Part shown: positions 43,396 through 51,909 of the stretch, piece after piece
Numbering within the stretch: position 1 is the stretch's first letter
Layout: each line of letters starts with the position of its first letter
From: Saccharothrix ecbatanensis
GTDB lineage: Bacteria; Actinomycetota; Actinomycetes; Mycobacteriales; Pseudonocardiaceae
DNA: 64,000 nucleotides
NCBI RefSeq assembly: GCF_014205015.1
Contig: NZ_JACHMO010000001.1
Span: forward strand, 3,286,001 to 3,350,000
Reading direction: 5' to 3'
The notes under the pieces: model-generated
Databases searched by the model: none
Told to the model about the DNA's origin: nothing
What the model saw: only the letters and a program-made list of their open reading frames with translations
Translations under genes and position numbers: made by a program

Positions 43396-44340
43396 ATGGT
43401 CGCCGCGAGGACTTCCAGAGCCCCGCTGTTTCTGATCTCGGGTGCCGTCGCGCTCGCCTTGGCCGCGTGGTGGCGGTACGACGCGGCGTTGCCCTCGTTT
43501 CCGGTCGTCGGGGAGCCGGGCACGGTGTCCATGGTCATCTACGGTCCCGCACGGGACGTGGACATCACCCTGCTGGTGACAGACAAGGGCCACCTGAGGA
43601 TCGACGTCCTGGCGACGTTCGACCTGGACGAACCGGCCCGGCCTGCCATCCCGCCGTCCCGGTGCGTTCAGATGGTCGTGCAGTACAGCACCAGCAGTCC
43701 CGTACCGTCACAGACCAGCGAGATCTGCCTGCCGCAACCAGCTGCTGGTCTGTCGACCACCCGGGGCCTCGGGTCGGTGTTGATGGAGGTGACCGAGCCG
43801 CTGGTGGTCAGGAGCGGCTCGAGCACCGTCGTGCGCATGCCCCGGTTGAGCCCGACCTGGTTCGGCACGGATCGGGAGTACGAGGTCGTGTACGAGGGCG
43901 CCTTCGACCGGAATGACCAGGCGAGCGAGGACCAGCTCAAACAGGAGGCGTTCTCGCCCGATTACCGGGGCCCCGGTCTGCGCTGGGTACGCGAGCAGCA
44001 GGTCGCGAACACGCCAGGCCCCGAGCCGGGCCCCTATGGCACTTTCACCGATGTCCCGACCGAGAAGGCGGCGAGCCGGTTGTTGTTCTGGGCCGGTCTG
44101 CTGGGCGGCGGCGCCCTGTCGCTGCTGGCGTGGGCGGGCGATCTGACGCTCGCGGGCCGGGCCGAGCGACGACGTGAGAGGGAACACCAGGCGGAGGACG
44201 AGGCCCACCGGCGGGAGATCGCCGACCTGGCCGCGCAACGTGTGCTGGCGGGTTTGGACGAGCGGTTGCAGGCGGCGGCCCAACGGGACAGCTGGTTGCG
44301 TCGTCTGGCCCGGTGGGCCGGTCACAGGGGTCGAAGATAA
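43396..44340 (+). CDS. Hypothetical membrane protein
   Basis: 314 residues from ATG 43396. An N-terminal membrane helix (LFLISGAVALALAAWW) precedes a ~200-residue strand-rich region with two cysteines about 25 residues apart (SRCVQMV, SEICLPQ). A second helix near residue 230 (LLFWAGLLGGGALSLLAWAG) leads to a charged C-terminal coiled coil (RRREREHQAEDEAHRREIAD). The topology suggests an extracytoplasmic sensor-like domain between two helices. I do not recognise a family and it stands alone. Confidence 0.65.
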   Translation: MVAARTSRAPLFLISGAVALALAAWWRYDAALPSFPVVGEPGTVSMVIYGPARDVDITLLVTDKGHLRIDVLATFDLDEPARPAIPPSRCVQMVVQYSTSSPVPSQTSEICLPQPAAGLSTTRGLGSVLMEVTEPLVVRSGSSTVVRMPRLSPTWFGTDREYEVVYEGAFDRNDQASEDQLKQEAFSPDYRGPGLRWVREQQVANTPGPEPGPYGTFTDVPTEKAASRLLFWAGLLGGGALSLLAWAGDLTLAGRAERRREREHQAEDEAHRREIADLAAQRVLAGLDERLQAAAQRDSWLRRLARWAGHRGRR

Positions 44341-44559
44341 GCTGGGGCGAACGTGCTGTCGCCCAGAATTCCGACGGCGATGCGGCACCGGACGTCGAGC
44401 CAGAGTCCCCATCCACCCACCGTGTTGAGTGTCCTCATTGGACACCGCTTCGCGACCTGGAAGGGACGGCGGCCATTCCATCAAGCCGCTGCAGACGCGA
44501 CATCGGTCCCAGACGTCATCCCGGTGGAGCCCACGTTGTCTCCGCTGGAGATTGAGGTT

Positions 44560-44836
44560 CAGGCACTCAAACTTCGCGGACCAGGAATCTCCTTCCAATC
44601 CCTCCCGGCCCAGTGCCAACGCGATCGCCAGATCGCACACGATCTCGCCCTGGTCGTGGACCGCCGTCTGCGCTCGCCACCGACCCGGCACCGTCGACAT
44701 CGCCCGGTCCGGGCCGGTCCTGCGCACGGTCTCGACCAGCAACCTCGACCAGCAACGTAGCGCCGGCCTGCGACACCGCTCCCGTTCCGACGGTGTCGAC
44801 AATCGACGATGGATACGACCCGGTAGGCTTGCTCAC
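44560..44836 (-). pseudogene. IS1380-family transposase, N-terminal fragment with frameshift
   Basis: The frame from ATG 44836 reads MSKPTGSYPSSIVDTVG, then SQAGATLLVE, as at the start of IS1380 transposases. A 13-bp near-duplication (GCTGGTCGAGGTT / GCTGGTCGAGACC, around 44735-44760) shifts the frame. The homologous reading then continues in a second frame as RWRAQTAVHDQGEIVCDLAI followed by ALALGREGLEGDS. The catalytic part is absent. The rest of 44341-44985 shows no gene. Confidence 0.7.
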
Positions 44837-44985
44837 CAGAAAGGTGCTCCTGAACTCGCACGGACAAAGGCCCTCGGCAAGCCGTGTCCTTGCAGCTCAA
44901 AGTACCTTTCTCGATGATCCGGCCAATCTCCCGCCATTCCACGTGAAAGCAGCGGGTCAATGCGCACAAGTGCGCAGGGGGTGTC

Positions 44986-46248
44986 ATGCCGCGCGGGGGT
45001 AGGCGACGGGACTTCGGGCTGTTGTGGGCCGGCGAAACCGCCAGCAAGGTCGGTTCGGCCATAACGACTGTCGCCTTGCCACTCGTGGCCGTGGGGCACC
45101 TGAACGCCTCGACCTTCGAGGTGGCCATGCTCGGCGCGGCGGTGTGGTTGCCGTGGCTGGTGGTGGGTCTACCAGCCGGCGCCTTGGTGGACCGGTTGGC
45201 CGGCAAGCCGCTGATGGTCTTCTGCAACGTCGCCTCGACGGTCCTGCTGACGAGCGTTCCGGCAGCGGTCGCGCTTGACGCATTGACGTTCCCGCACTTG
45301 GCGTTGGTCGCGTTCGGAACAGCCGTCGCCACGGTGTTCTTCTCCACCGCCTACCAGCGCTTCCTGCCCTCGGTGGTCGATGTCGACTTCCTGCCCGCGG
45401 CCAACGCGCGGATGCAGGGCAGTGAGTCGGTCGCGCAGGTTGTAGGGCCGTCCCTCGGAGGACTGCTCGCCGCGGCCTTCGGCGCAGCCGCCGGGTTGGC
45501 GATCGACGCGATGACCTTCCTCGCGTCCACGGCGTGCCTCGTCGCGATCCGCACCCGAGAACCCGTCCGGAAAGCACCTGCGGAGTCGTTGCGCAAGATT
45601 CCACATGAGATCGCACAGGGCCTGCGTTATCTCCTGCGCGACCCTTACCTTCGGGTCATCGCCGCCTTCTCGGCCTCCACCAATCTGGCAGGCAGCATGC
45701 TCCAAGCGGTGCTGGTCATCTACCTGGTGCGAGACCTGGGTCTGGGCGAGTGGACCGCGGGCACCGTGCTCTCCCTCGTCGGCGTCGGCGGCATCGCGGG
45801 CGCGGCGGTCGCGACACCGGTGGCCAGGCGGTGCGGAACCGCACGAGGCCTGCTGCTGTGCCAACTGTGCTCCGCGCCGTTCGCCCTGCTCATGCCACTC
45901 GCCACCCCTGGAGCCGGACTGGCTTTCCTCGTCGTGGGAGGGGCGGTGACCACGGCGGGTGTGATCGCGTTCAATGTCGTCTTCGGCGCGTTCCGAGCCA
46001 CGTACGTGCCTCGCCACCTCCTTGGCAGGGTCGTGGCCAGCACCCGTTTCCTCAACTACGGCACAATGCCGATCGGCGCCCTGCTCGGTGGCATCGTCGG
46101 TACCGCTCTCGGTGTGCCCGCGGCCCTCTGGATCTCGGCCGCGGGTACCACCGCCGCAGTGCTGATCCTGTTCATCGGACCGGTCAGCCGGCAACGGGAC
46201 CTGCCGGCGGGGCCCGCGGCCGCCGAGGATGCCGTCCCCAAACCTTGA
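44986..46248 (+). CDS. MFS exporter (MFS_3 / enterobactin-exporter type)
   Basis: 420 residues and about twelve membrane helices. The start RRRDFGLLWAGETASKVGSA and the motif AGALVDRLAGKP after helix 2 are typical of this MFS subgroup. It ends 10 bp before the stop of the convergent ATP-grasp gene, so it borders the peptide cluster and may export its product or give self-resistance. The opposite end of the cluster has a second, unrelated MFS gene. Confidence 0.85.
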   Translation: MPRGGRRRDFGLLWAGETASKVGSAITTVALPLVAVGHLNASTFEVAMLGAAVWLPWLVVGLPAGALVDRLAGKPLMVFCNVASTVLLTSVPAAVALDALTFPHLALVAFGTAVATVFFSTAYQRFLPSVVDVDFLPAANARMQGSESVAQVVGPSLGGLLAAAFGAAAGLAIDAMTFLASTACLVAIRTREPVRKAPAESLRKIPHEIAQGLRYLLRDPYLRVIAAFSASTNLAGSMLQAVLVIYLVRDLGLGEWTAGTVLSLVGVGGIAGAAVATPVARRCGTARGLLLCQLCSAPFALLMPLATPGAGLAFLVVGGAVTTAGVIAFNVVFGAFRATYVPRHLLGRVVASTRFLNYGTMPIGALLGGIVGTALGVPAALWISAAGTTAAVLILFIGPVSRQRDLPAGPAAAEDAVPKP

Positions 46249-46258
46249 TAGCAGCGGC

Positions 46259-47503
46259 TCACGGCACCGGCCGCACCTGAATCCCGATCGCCTCTACCGC
46301 TGTCTGAGCGGTCGCTGCCGCTTCGCGGGGTCCGGGTCCAGTCGTCACCACCGAACCCGACCGGTCCCAGGAATGGTTGACCACACCGACTGTTTCACCA
46401 ACCGACACTGAGACGTCCACGGCTTGAACACCGTCAAGCGCGCGCACCGCCTCGACGCCCGTCAAGGCAACGACTTCGCCGGGCGGCGCGTGTAGGAACC
46501 GAATCGCGGCGGCCCGGGTGGGAAGTGCTCGGGCGGCCGGGATTCCGCCGCTGAGCAGCACCAGCAAGTCCTTCAGCAACGAGCCGCCGTAGGCCAAGTC
46601 GATCAGGCGGTCGATGCTGTCGCCGGGCAGCCGCGCGGCGCACTCGATCAGGTACGGGTCGTGTGGCGAGACCAGCATCCACTCGGCATGGAGCACACCG
46701 GTGTCGAACCCCACCGCCTCGATCAGGTCACGCATCGCCTCCTCCAACCGCCCGGTGACGGAGGCCGGAAGGTCCGCCGGGACCGTATGCCCCGTTTCCA
46801 CCGGGCGGATACCGGACAGGACCTCCTTCTCCGTGGTGTTGGTGAACAGCATCGCTCCGTTGCGCACCAATGCTTCGACGCTCACCTCCACGCCGCGCAA
46901 CCGCTCCTCTACGAGGAAGCGGCTCGGCAGTGGGCGCTGGGGCCGGCGCTGCGGCGCGTCTTCTCGCACGCACCGCTCCCACGCGGTGTCCACGTCGTCG
47001 TCCGGGCCGAGGAGCTGCACTCCGAGGCTCCCCTGCCGGTTGGACGGCTTGAGCACGCATTCCCCTTTGTGCTCGGCGCGGAACCGCAGAACCTCATCTT
47101 GATGCGATACCGCACGGAATACCGGTTGCGACATGGGCACTTTCGCGCACCGTTCGCGCAACCTGAGTTTGTCACGCAATGTCAACGCGGCGCCAACCGT
47201 GGCTCCCGGCAGGCCCCACTCGTGCGCGAGAACCGCCGCAGCGACGACGCCGTACTCGTTCATCGGCACGACGGCCCGCACACCCGGCGGCCGAGGCACC
47301 GCGGCGACGATCGCGCGCGGGTCGTGCTCATCCTGGACTGGCGCCTCGATGAAACCCGCGACAACGGTGTTTGCCGCAATGTGCTCCTCGACTCGCCGCG
47401 CCGTCATGATGTCCGGTTCTTCGACGACGATCACCGAGCCCGGCGGACAACAGTCCGCGAGCGCTGCCAGGGCGTCCTTGTTGAAGCCGACCAGCACATA
47501 CAT
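46259..47503 (-). CDS. ATP-grasp carboxylate-amine ligase (1 of 4)
   Basis: 414 residues from ATG 47503. ATP-grasp enzymes activate a carboxylate as acyl phosphate and join it to an amine. The central domain has the nucleotide-binding Lys and flexible loop (GECVLKPSNRQGSLGVQLLG), FLVEERLRGVEVSVEALV and the Mg-binding segment YLIECAARLPGDSIDRLIDL. The C-terminal ~90 residues form the extra strand domain found in L-amino-acid ligases (BacD/DdaF-like). It is the only cluster gene on the minus strand, divergent from the long operon, with a 94-bp shared promoter region. Confidence 0.88.
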   Translation of the reverse strand: MYVLVGFNKDALAALADCCPPGSVIVVEEPDIMTARRVEEHIAANTVVAGFIEAPVQDEHDPRAIVAAVPRPPGVRAVVPMNEYGVVAAAVLAHEWGLPGATVGAALTLRDKLRLRERCAKVPMSQPVFRAVSHQDEVLRFRAEHKGECVLKPSNRQGSLGVQLLGPDDDVDTAWERCVREDAPQRRPQRPLPSRFLVEERLRGVEVSVEALVRNGAMLFTNTTEKEVLSGIRPVETGHTVPADLPASVTGRLEEAMRDLIEAVGFDTGVLHAEWMLVSPHDPYLIECAARLPGDSIDRLIDLAYGGSLLKDLLVLLSGGIPAARALPTRAAAIRFLHAPPGEVVALTGVEAVRALDGVQAVDVSVSVGETVGVVNHSWDRSGSVVTTGPGPREAAATAQTAVEAIGIQVRPVP

Positions 47504-47566
47504 GACGCACCACTCCCCCTGGGTTGCCACCGCTTGGTCAAATCTGTAGCTTGCTTAGTGGTTGCA

Positions 47567-47579
47567 TGCACATTGTGCA
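47567..47579. promoter_or_regulatory. Inverted repeat in the divergent promoter of the peptide cluster
   Basis: TGCACA-T-TGTGCA lies between the divergent ATP-grasp (start 47503) and desaturase (start 47598) genes. It is a perfect six-base dyad around one base and could let one regulator control both transcripts. No regulator gene is present in the cluster. Confidence 0.5.
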
Positions 47580-47597
47580 CGGGGGGAGCGAGCAACC

Positions 47598-48806
47598 ATG
47601 AGCTTATCCGACTCTGCCGACTTGCGAACCGGTCCGGACGAAGCCGAGGTCCGCGAGCGCCTGCGCGCTCTTCCCGGCTTCCTGCAACTGCCGCTGACTT
47701 ACTTGATCGGCAAACCCCATGTGGGACAACGGGGTTTGCGGCTAACACCGTCCTTCCACCTGCTGGCGGGCCTCTTCTCCACCGCTCTCGGCGTTACGGT
47801 CAGCGCGTCGGCGCTCCTTCTGGGCATACCGCCATGGTTCATCGGTATTCCACTCGGCTGGGCCATCACTCTGCACGGCCTGCGCAATTTGCGCATGATG
47901 ATCTTCCACCAATGCGCGCACCGGAACATGTGGCGGCACAAGAAGATCGACGCGAGGGTCGGGAAACTGCTGGCCTGCGCGCTGGTAGTGCAAAACTTCG
48001 ACGCCTACGCCGCCGAGCACGTGACCGACCACCACGCCGCCCATCACATGACCCTGCGTGACCCGACCGTACAGGCGATCCTGCTGGGATTGGGACTGCA
48101 CCCCGGGATGTCCCGGCGGGCGATGTGGCGGACGCTGGTCATGAAGCTGTGCTCACCGGTGTTCCACGTTCGCTTCACCGTCTCCCGGATCCAGTCCTAC
48201 TGGATCGGCGGATCAGTCCGGTCACGTATCGCCCTGGTGGCCGGGTGGGCAGCGATGATCGCATTGACCACCACAACCGGGACCTTGCACGTCTTGGCGC
48301 TCGCCTGGATCGTGCCGCTGACGGTGTTCTTCCAGATCAGCAACACCTTGCGCTTGTGCGTGAAGCACACCTTTCCCGCGAGGGACCACACGGCTACAGG
48401 ACGCGAGCGCTTCGCGGGTCTGACCAACGCCATATTCCTCTGCTCCTACCCGCCGCCGGCCGAACTGCCCGGACCGCGTCGCGCGATCGGCTGGCTGCGG
48501 TGGTGGGCGGCAACGGTGTTCGTCCACTTCCCCAACAGGTACCTCGTCCTCACCGGGGACACCGTCTGCCACGACTACCACCACCGAAAGCCGATGGCAC
48601 GGGACTGGCCCGACTACGTGTTCGCGCGGCAGCGCGATTTGGAAGCGGGCCACCCCGGATGGCCGCCGTATACCGCAGCCTGGGGACTGCGCGCCGCGAT
48701 CGACCGCGTGTTCAACTCCCTGAGCTTCGCCGATCTCGACGTATACCGCCCAGAACTCGTCAATGGTGTGACCCGACGACAGCTCTTCGCGGCGTTCGAC
48801 GACTGA
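47598..48806 (+). CDS. Membrane-bound di-iron desaturase/hydroxylase
   Basis: 402 residues from ATG 47598. Hydrophobic helices alternate with the histidine clusters of integral-membrane di-iron enzymes: HQCAH (HxxxH), HVTDHHAAHH and HDYHH near the C-terminus. These proteins desaturate or hydroxylate acyl chains, or in some pathways bound amino acids. It is the first gene of the plus-strand operon. Because the other genes make and join amino acids, its substrate may be a peptide or an acyl cap; this cannot be read from sequence. Confidence 0.82.
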   Translation: MSLSDSADLRTGPDEAEVRERLRALPGFLQLPLTYLIGKPHVGQRGLRLTPSFHLLAGLFSTALGVTVSASALLLGIPPWFIGIPLGWAITLHGLRNLRMMIFHQCAHRNMWRHKKIDARVGKLLACALVVQNFDAYAAEHVTDHHAAHHMTLRDPTVQAILLGLGLHPGMSRRAMWRTLVMKLCSPVFHVRFTVSRIQSYWIGGSVRSRIALVAGWAAMIALTTTTGTLHVLALAWIVPLTVFFQISNTLRLCVKHTFPARDHTATGRERFAGLTNAIFLCSYPPPAELPGPRRAIGWLRWWAATVFVHFPNRYLVLTGDTVCHDYHHRKPMARDWPDYVFARQRDLEAGHPGWPPYTAAWGLRAAIDRVFNSLSFADLDVYRPELVNGVTRRQLFAAFDD

Positions 48807-48832
48807 TCGCCATTCTACGCAGGGAGATCGCC

Positions 48833-49258
48833 ATGCCCCGCCTCCGAAGCACAGTGATCGTGGGCGTCGCCGCCAGCGACGCCCACGCTGTTGCGAACAT
48901 CCTGATCACCGAATCACTGCGGAACAACGGGTATCTCGTGGTGAACCTTGGTGTCTGCACACCTCTCCGCGAGTTCGCTGACGCCCAAGCCGCCCACTCC
49001 GAGGCGATCGCGGTGGTGATCGGCAGTGTTAACGGACACGCCTACGACGACCTCGCCGACCTGCCGGCGTTGCGCCTGGACGGGCTGCTGCACTGCCCGG
49101 TGGTGTTAGGCGGAAACCTGTCCGTCGGCAGCACGAAATCGTCGAAGGACATCACCCGACTCTCCCTGCTCGGAGTCGACCACATACTCGACTCGGTCCA
49201 CGACCTCCTGCCGCTGCTCGACTCGCTGGCGCGTAAGACGGCCCAGGTGTCCGCATGA
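48833..49258 (+). CDS. glmS: Glutamate (methylaspartate) mutase, cobalamin-binding small subunit
   Basis: 141 residues from ATG 48833 after AGGGAG. It is the Rossmann-like B12 domain of glutamate mutase: TVIVGVAASDAHAVANILIT has the cobalt-ligand Asp and His of DxHxxG, but the glycine is alanine here. Later VVIGSVNGHAYDDL and PVVLGGNLSVG give the SxL and GG regions. Its stop overlaps the large-subunit gene (ATGA). Together they convert L-glutamate to (2S,3S)-3-methylaspartate using adenosylcobalamin. Confidence 0.88.
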   Translation: MPRLRSTVIVGVAASDAHAVANILITESLRNNGYLVVNLGVCTPLREFADAQAAHSEAIAVVIGSVNGHAYDDLADLPALRLDGLLHCPVVLGGNLSVGSTKSSKDITRLSLLGVDHILDSVHDLLPLLDSLARKTAQVSA

Positions 49259-50613
49259 CCTTTGCCGGCATCACCGTGATCCCCGATCTGGACGCGCCCG
49301 ACCTTCCGTCGTGTGTGGACTACACGAAGACTTTGAGCAAGAGGGGAACGCACGAGCTGTTGGCTGCGGCTCGGGAAAGCGGCCAGGTTCTTGTTCAGCC
49401 TCGATGCGGCGTGGGCGACCATGGCCGGATGGTGGCCCTGCTGCGCGAACTGCACGAGGGTGCCGAGCCCGACGTGTTGTCGGTGACGATCGACGCGCAC
49501 ACCCGGCTGTCGCGTTTCGCCGAGGCGGAACGGGCACTGCACGAGGATCCGTCCAGGCTCAACGGCTATCCGCTGGTCGCTCATGGGTGGCGGCGAGGCC
49601 GAGAGCTCAACGAGAGCGTGCCCGTGCCGCTGGAAGTGCGGCACGGCAGTCCCGACCCGCGACAGCTGTTCGTCGTCGCCATCGCCTCTGGCATCACCTC
49701 TTTCGAGGGTGGCGGCATCGCCTACAACCTGCCCTACGTCAAGGACGTTCCACTGACGGCTTCGCTGCGCGCGTGGCAGGAGGTCGACCAGGCCTGCGGG
49801 CTGCTCGCACGACACGGGGTGATCGTGGAGCGGGAGCTGTTCGGCACGCTGACGGCGGTCCTGATGCCGCCTGCGCTGTCACTGGCGGTGTGCGTGTTGG
49901 AGGCGGTACGTGCCGCGCAGGCGGGTGTGCGCTGCCTGACCATGGCGTACCCGCAGGGTGGCCACGCCGTTCAGGACGTCGCCGCGCTCACCAGCATCCC
50001 CGTGCTCGCGGCCCGCTACCTGCCCGACCACGTCGAGGTGTACCCCGTGCTGCACCAGTTCATGGGGCCCTTCCCTGCCGACCCGGCGGTGGCAGACGCT
50101 CTGATCCTGTACGGCGGCTTGGTCGCCAGATGGGGCGGTGCGACGAAGGTCGTGGTGAAGACAAACCAAGAAGCCCACGGCATCCCCGACGCGGCGGCGA
50201 ACATCCGCGGCATGCGCACGACCCGCGTCGCGCTGTCGCACCTGATGGACGGGTTCGGAGTCGATGACACCGCGGTGCGACAGGAACGCGAATGGATCCT
50301 GGGCGAGGTCGCTGAACTCGTCGACCCGTTGCTCGCCGCGCCCGACCTCACCGAGGCCATCACCACCGCGTTTCGCTCCGGCAGGCTGGACGTGCCCTTC
50401 AGCGCCAGCGTGCACGCCCACTCCGCGGTGCTGCCGGTGCGCGACCCCGCCGGTGCGATCAGGATCGGTCGGTTCGGCTCGCTGTCGCTGTCCGAGCAGA
50501 CCAGGAAACGGCACCGGGCTCTCATCGGCGCCGGCGAGCCGGGGGACGACCGCGCCACGTCCATCGCCGCTGTCACCGCCGACATCCAGCGCTTCTCCGC
50601 ATACGCGCCGTAG
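49255..50613 (+). CDS. glmE: Glutamate (methylaspartate) mutase, catalytic large subunit
   Basis: 452 residues, in the size range of MutE/GlmE (about 480). The TIM-barrel blocks VQPRCGVGDHGRMVALLREL, a central IASGITSFEGGGIAYNLPYV with the substrate-binding region, and KVVVKTNQEAHGIPDAAANI are characteristic. It forms the E2S2 enzyme with the subunit encoded just upstream. Glutamate mutase inside an actinomycete cluster normally supplies 3-methylaspartate as a building block, as in friulimicin or vicenistatin biosynthesis. Confidence 0.92.
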   Translation: MTFAGITVIPDLDAPDLPSCVDYTKTLSKRGTHELLAAARESGQVLVQPRCGVGDHGRMVALLRELHEGAEPDVLSVTIDAHTRLSRFAEAERALHEDPSRLNGYPLVAHGWRRGRELNESVPVPLEVRHGSPDPRQLFVVAIASGITSFEGGGIAYNLPYVKDVPLTASLRAWQEVDQACGLLARHGVIVERELFGTLTAVLMPPALSLAVCVLEAVRAAQAGVRCLTMAYPQGGHAVQDVAALTSIPVLAARYLPDHVEVYPVLHQFMGPFPADPAVADALILYGGLVARWGGATKVVVKTNQEAHGIPDAAANIRGMRTTRVALSHLMDGFGVDDTAVRQEREWILGEVAELVDPLLAAPDLTEAITTAFRSGRLDVPFSASVHAHSAVLPVRDPAGAIRIGRFGSLSLSEQTRKRHRALIGAGEPGDDRATSIAAVTADIQRFSAYAP

Positions 50614-50631
50614 GAGAAAGGCAGAACTCTC

Positions 50632-51909
50632 GTGGCTATCGCACAAGCAGATCACGACAGCGGACACGTGATAGTGATCCACCAGTGGGAGGACCGCTAC
50701 GCCGACTACGAGACGTACTTCGACCACGACGCTCACCCGGTCAGTTACATCGTCACCCCGGTCGGTGCGGGCTCGGTGCCCGCCGGCGCAGCGGCCGAGG
50801 TCGTCGTCGTAGACCGCACCAGCGACCTCAAGGTCATGCGCGACACCGTACGAGGACTGGTGGAGCGGTTCGGCAAGCCCCGCGGCATCGTCGCACTGAA
50901 GGAGAACGTCCTGCCGGTGGTGACCGCCCTACGCGCGGAGTTCGGCGCGGCGGGCAGGCGGGCCGAGGATCTTCGACACTTCCTCTACAAAGACGTCATG
51001 ATCGAACGGGTGCACGAGCTCGGCCTACCGGTTCCGCCCACCGCGTCGGTTTCCGGTGTTGCCGACGTGCTGGCCTTCGCAGGTGACCACGGCTGGCCGA
51101 TCGTGGTGAAGCCGACCCGGGGCAGCGCGAGCGAGGGCGTGCGCGTGCTGCGCCATCCGGACGACCTCAGCGATGTGCCGCTCGATGCGCAACCGATGCT
51201 GGCGCAGGCGTTCGTCCCGCATCCGATCATCGTCGTGGACGGGGTGTGGCTGGGTGACCGGCACGGGCCTTGGCGGGTCGCGCGGTACCTGGAGAACTGC
51301 CTGTCGTTCCGGCACGGCACTCCCCTGGGCATCGTCGAGTTCGACGACCCGGTCGTTATCGCCTCTGTGGAACGGTTTCTCGACAGCCTGCTCCCGGGGT
51401 TGTGCGCGGAAACGTTCGTCTATCACCTGGAAGCGTTCATGGTGCAGGAGCCAGGTGCCGGTGCCCCGAAGTTCGTCTTCCTCGAGATCGGCTCCCGGGT
51501 GGGCGGCGCCGAAACCCCGTTCCTGTGGCGGGAGGTGCACGGTTTCGACCTCATGGCGGTGGAGTCCCAGTTGCAGCTCGGCATAGAGCCCCGGATCGCC
51601 CGGGACGCCGCCGACACCTCGGAGGTCGCCGGGTACCTGTTGATGCCCGCGCCGGAGCAGCGGCCGTGTCGGGTGGTGGCGACGACGTCGATGGCGGGCC
51701 CCGGCGGGCCGTACGCCGAAAAGGTGCCACAGCCCGGAGGGGTGATTCCGCTGTCGGAGGCGTTCTACGAGCACGTCGGTGGCCGCTTCCGGTTCCGCGG
51801 CAGGACCACCGCCGACGTGGAGGCCGCGATCACCAAGGTGGCGGCAGGGTTCGACATCAAGACGGTTCCCATGACCGGTGACCGGAACACCACCCGGGGG
51901 GAAGCATGA
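50632..51909 (+). CDS. ATP-grasp ligase (2 of 4)
   Basis: 425 residues from GTG 50632. ATP-grasp core: WPIVVKPTRGSASEGVRVL (Lys and loop), a long variable middle with RVARYLENCLSFRHG, and the metal segment FVFLEIGSRVGGAETPFLWR. The usual Asn of ExNxR is changed to EIGSR. The C-terminal domain contains GYLLMPAPEQ. It differs from the other three in its insertions, so it probably acts on a different acyl or amine partner. The stop overlaps the oxygenase gene by 4 bp. Confidence 0.85.
   Translation: MAIAQADHDSGHVIVIHQWEDRYADYETYFDHDAHPVSYIVTPVGAGSVPAGAAAEVVVVDRTSDLKVMRDTVRGLVERFGKPRGIVALKENVLPVVTALRAEFGAAGRRAEDLRHFLYKDVMIERVHELGLPVPPTASVSGVADVLAFAGDHGWPIVVKPTRGSASEGVRVLRHPDDLSDVPLDAQPMLAQAFVPHPIIVVDGVWLGDRHGPWRVARYLENCLSFRHGTPLGIVEFDDPVVIASVERFLDSLLPGLCAETFVYHLEAFMVQEPGAGAPKFVFLEIGSRVGGAETPFLWREVHGFDLMAVESQLQLGIEPRIARDAADTSEVAGYLLMPAPEQRPCRVVATTSMAGPGGPYAEKVPQPGGVIPLSEAFYEHVGGRFRFRGRTTADVEAAITKVAAGFDIKTVPMTGDRNTTRGEA

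Noticed and set aside
44565..44836. Novel small protein before the peptide cluster
   Set aside because: Both frames match the N-terminus of IS1380 transposases; it is a transposon remnant.
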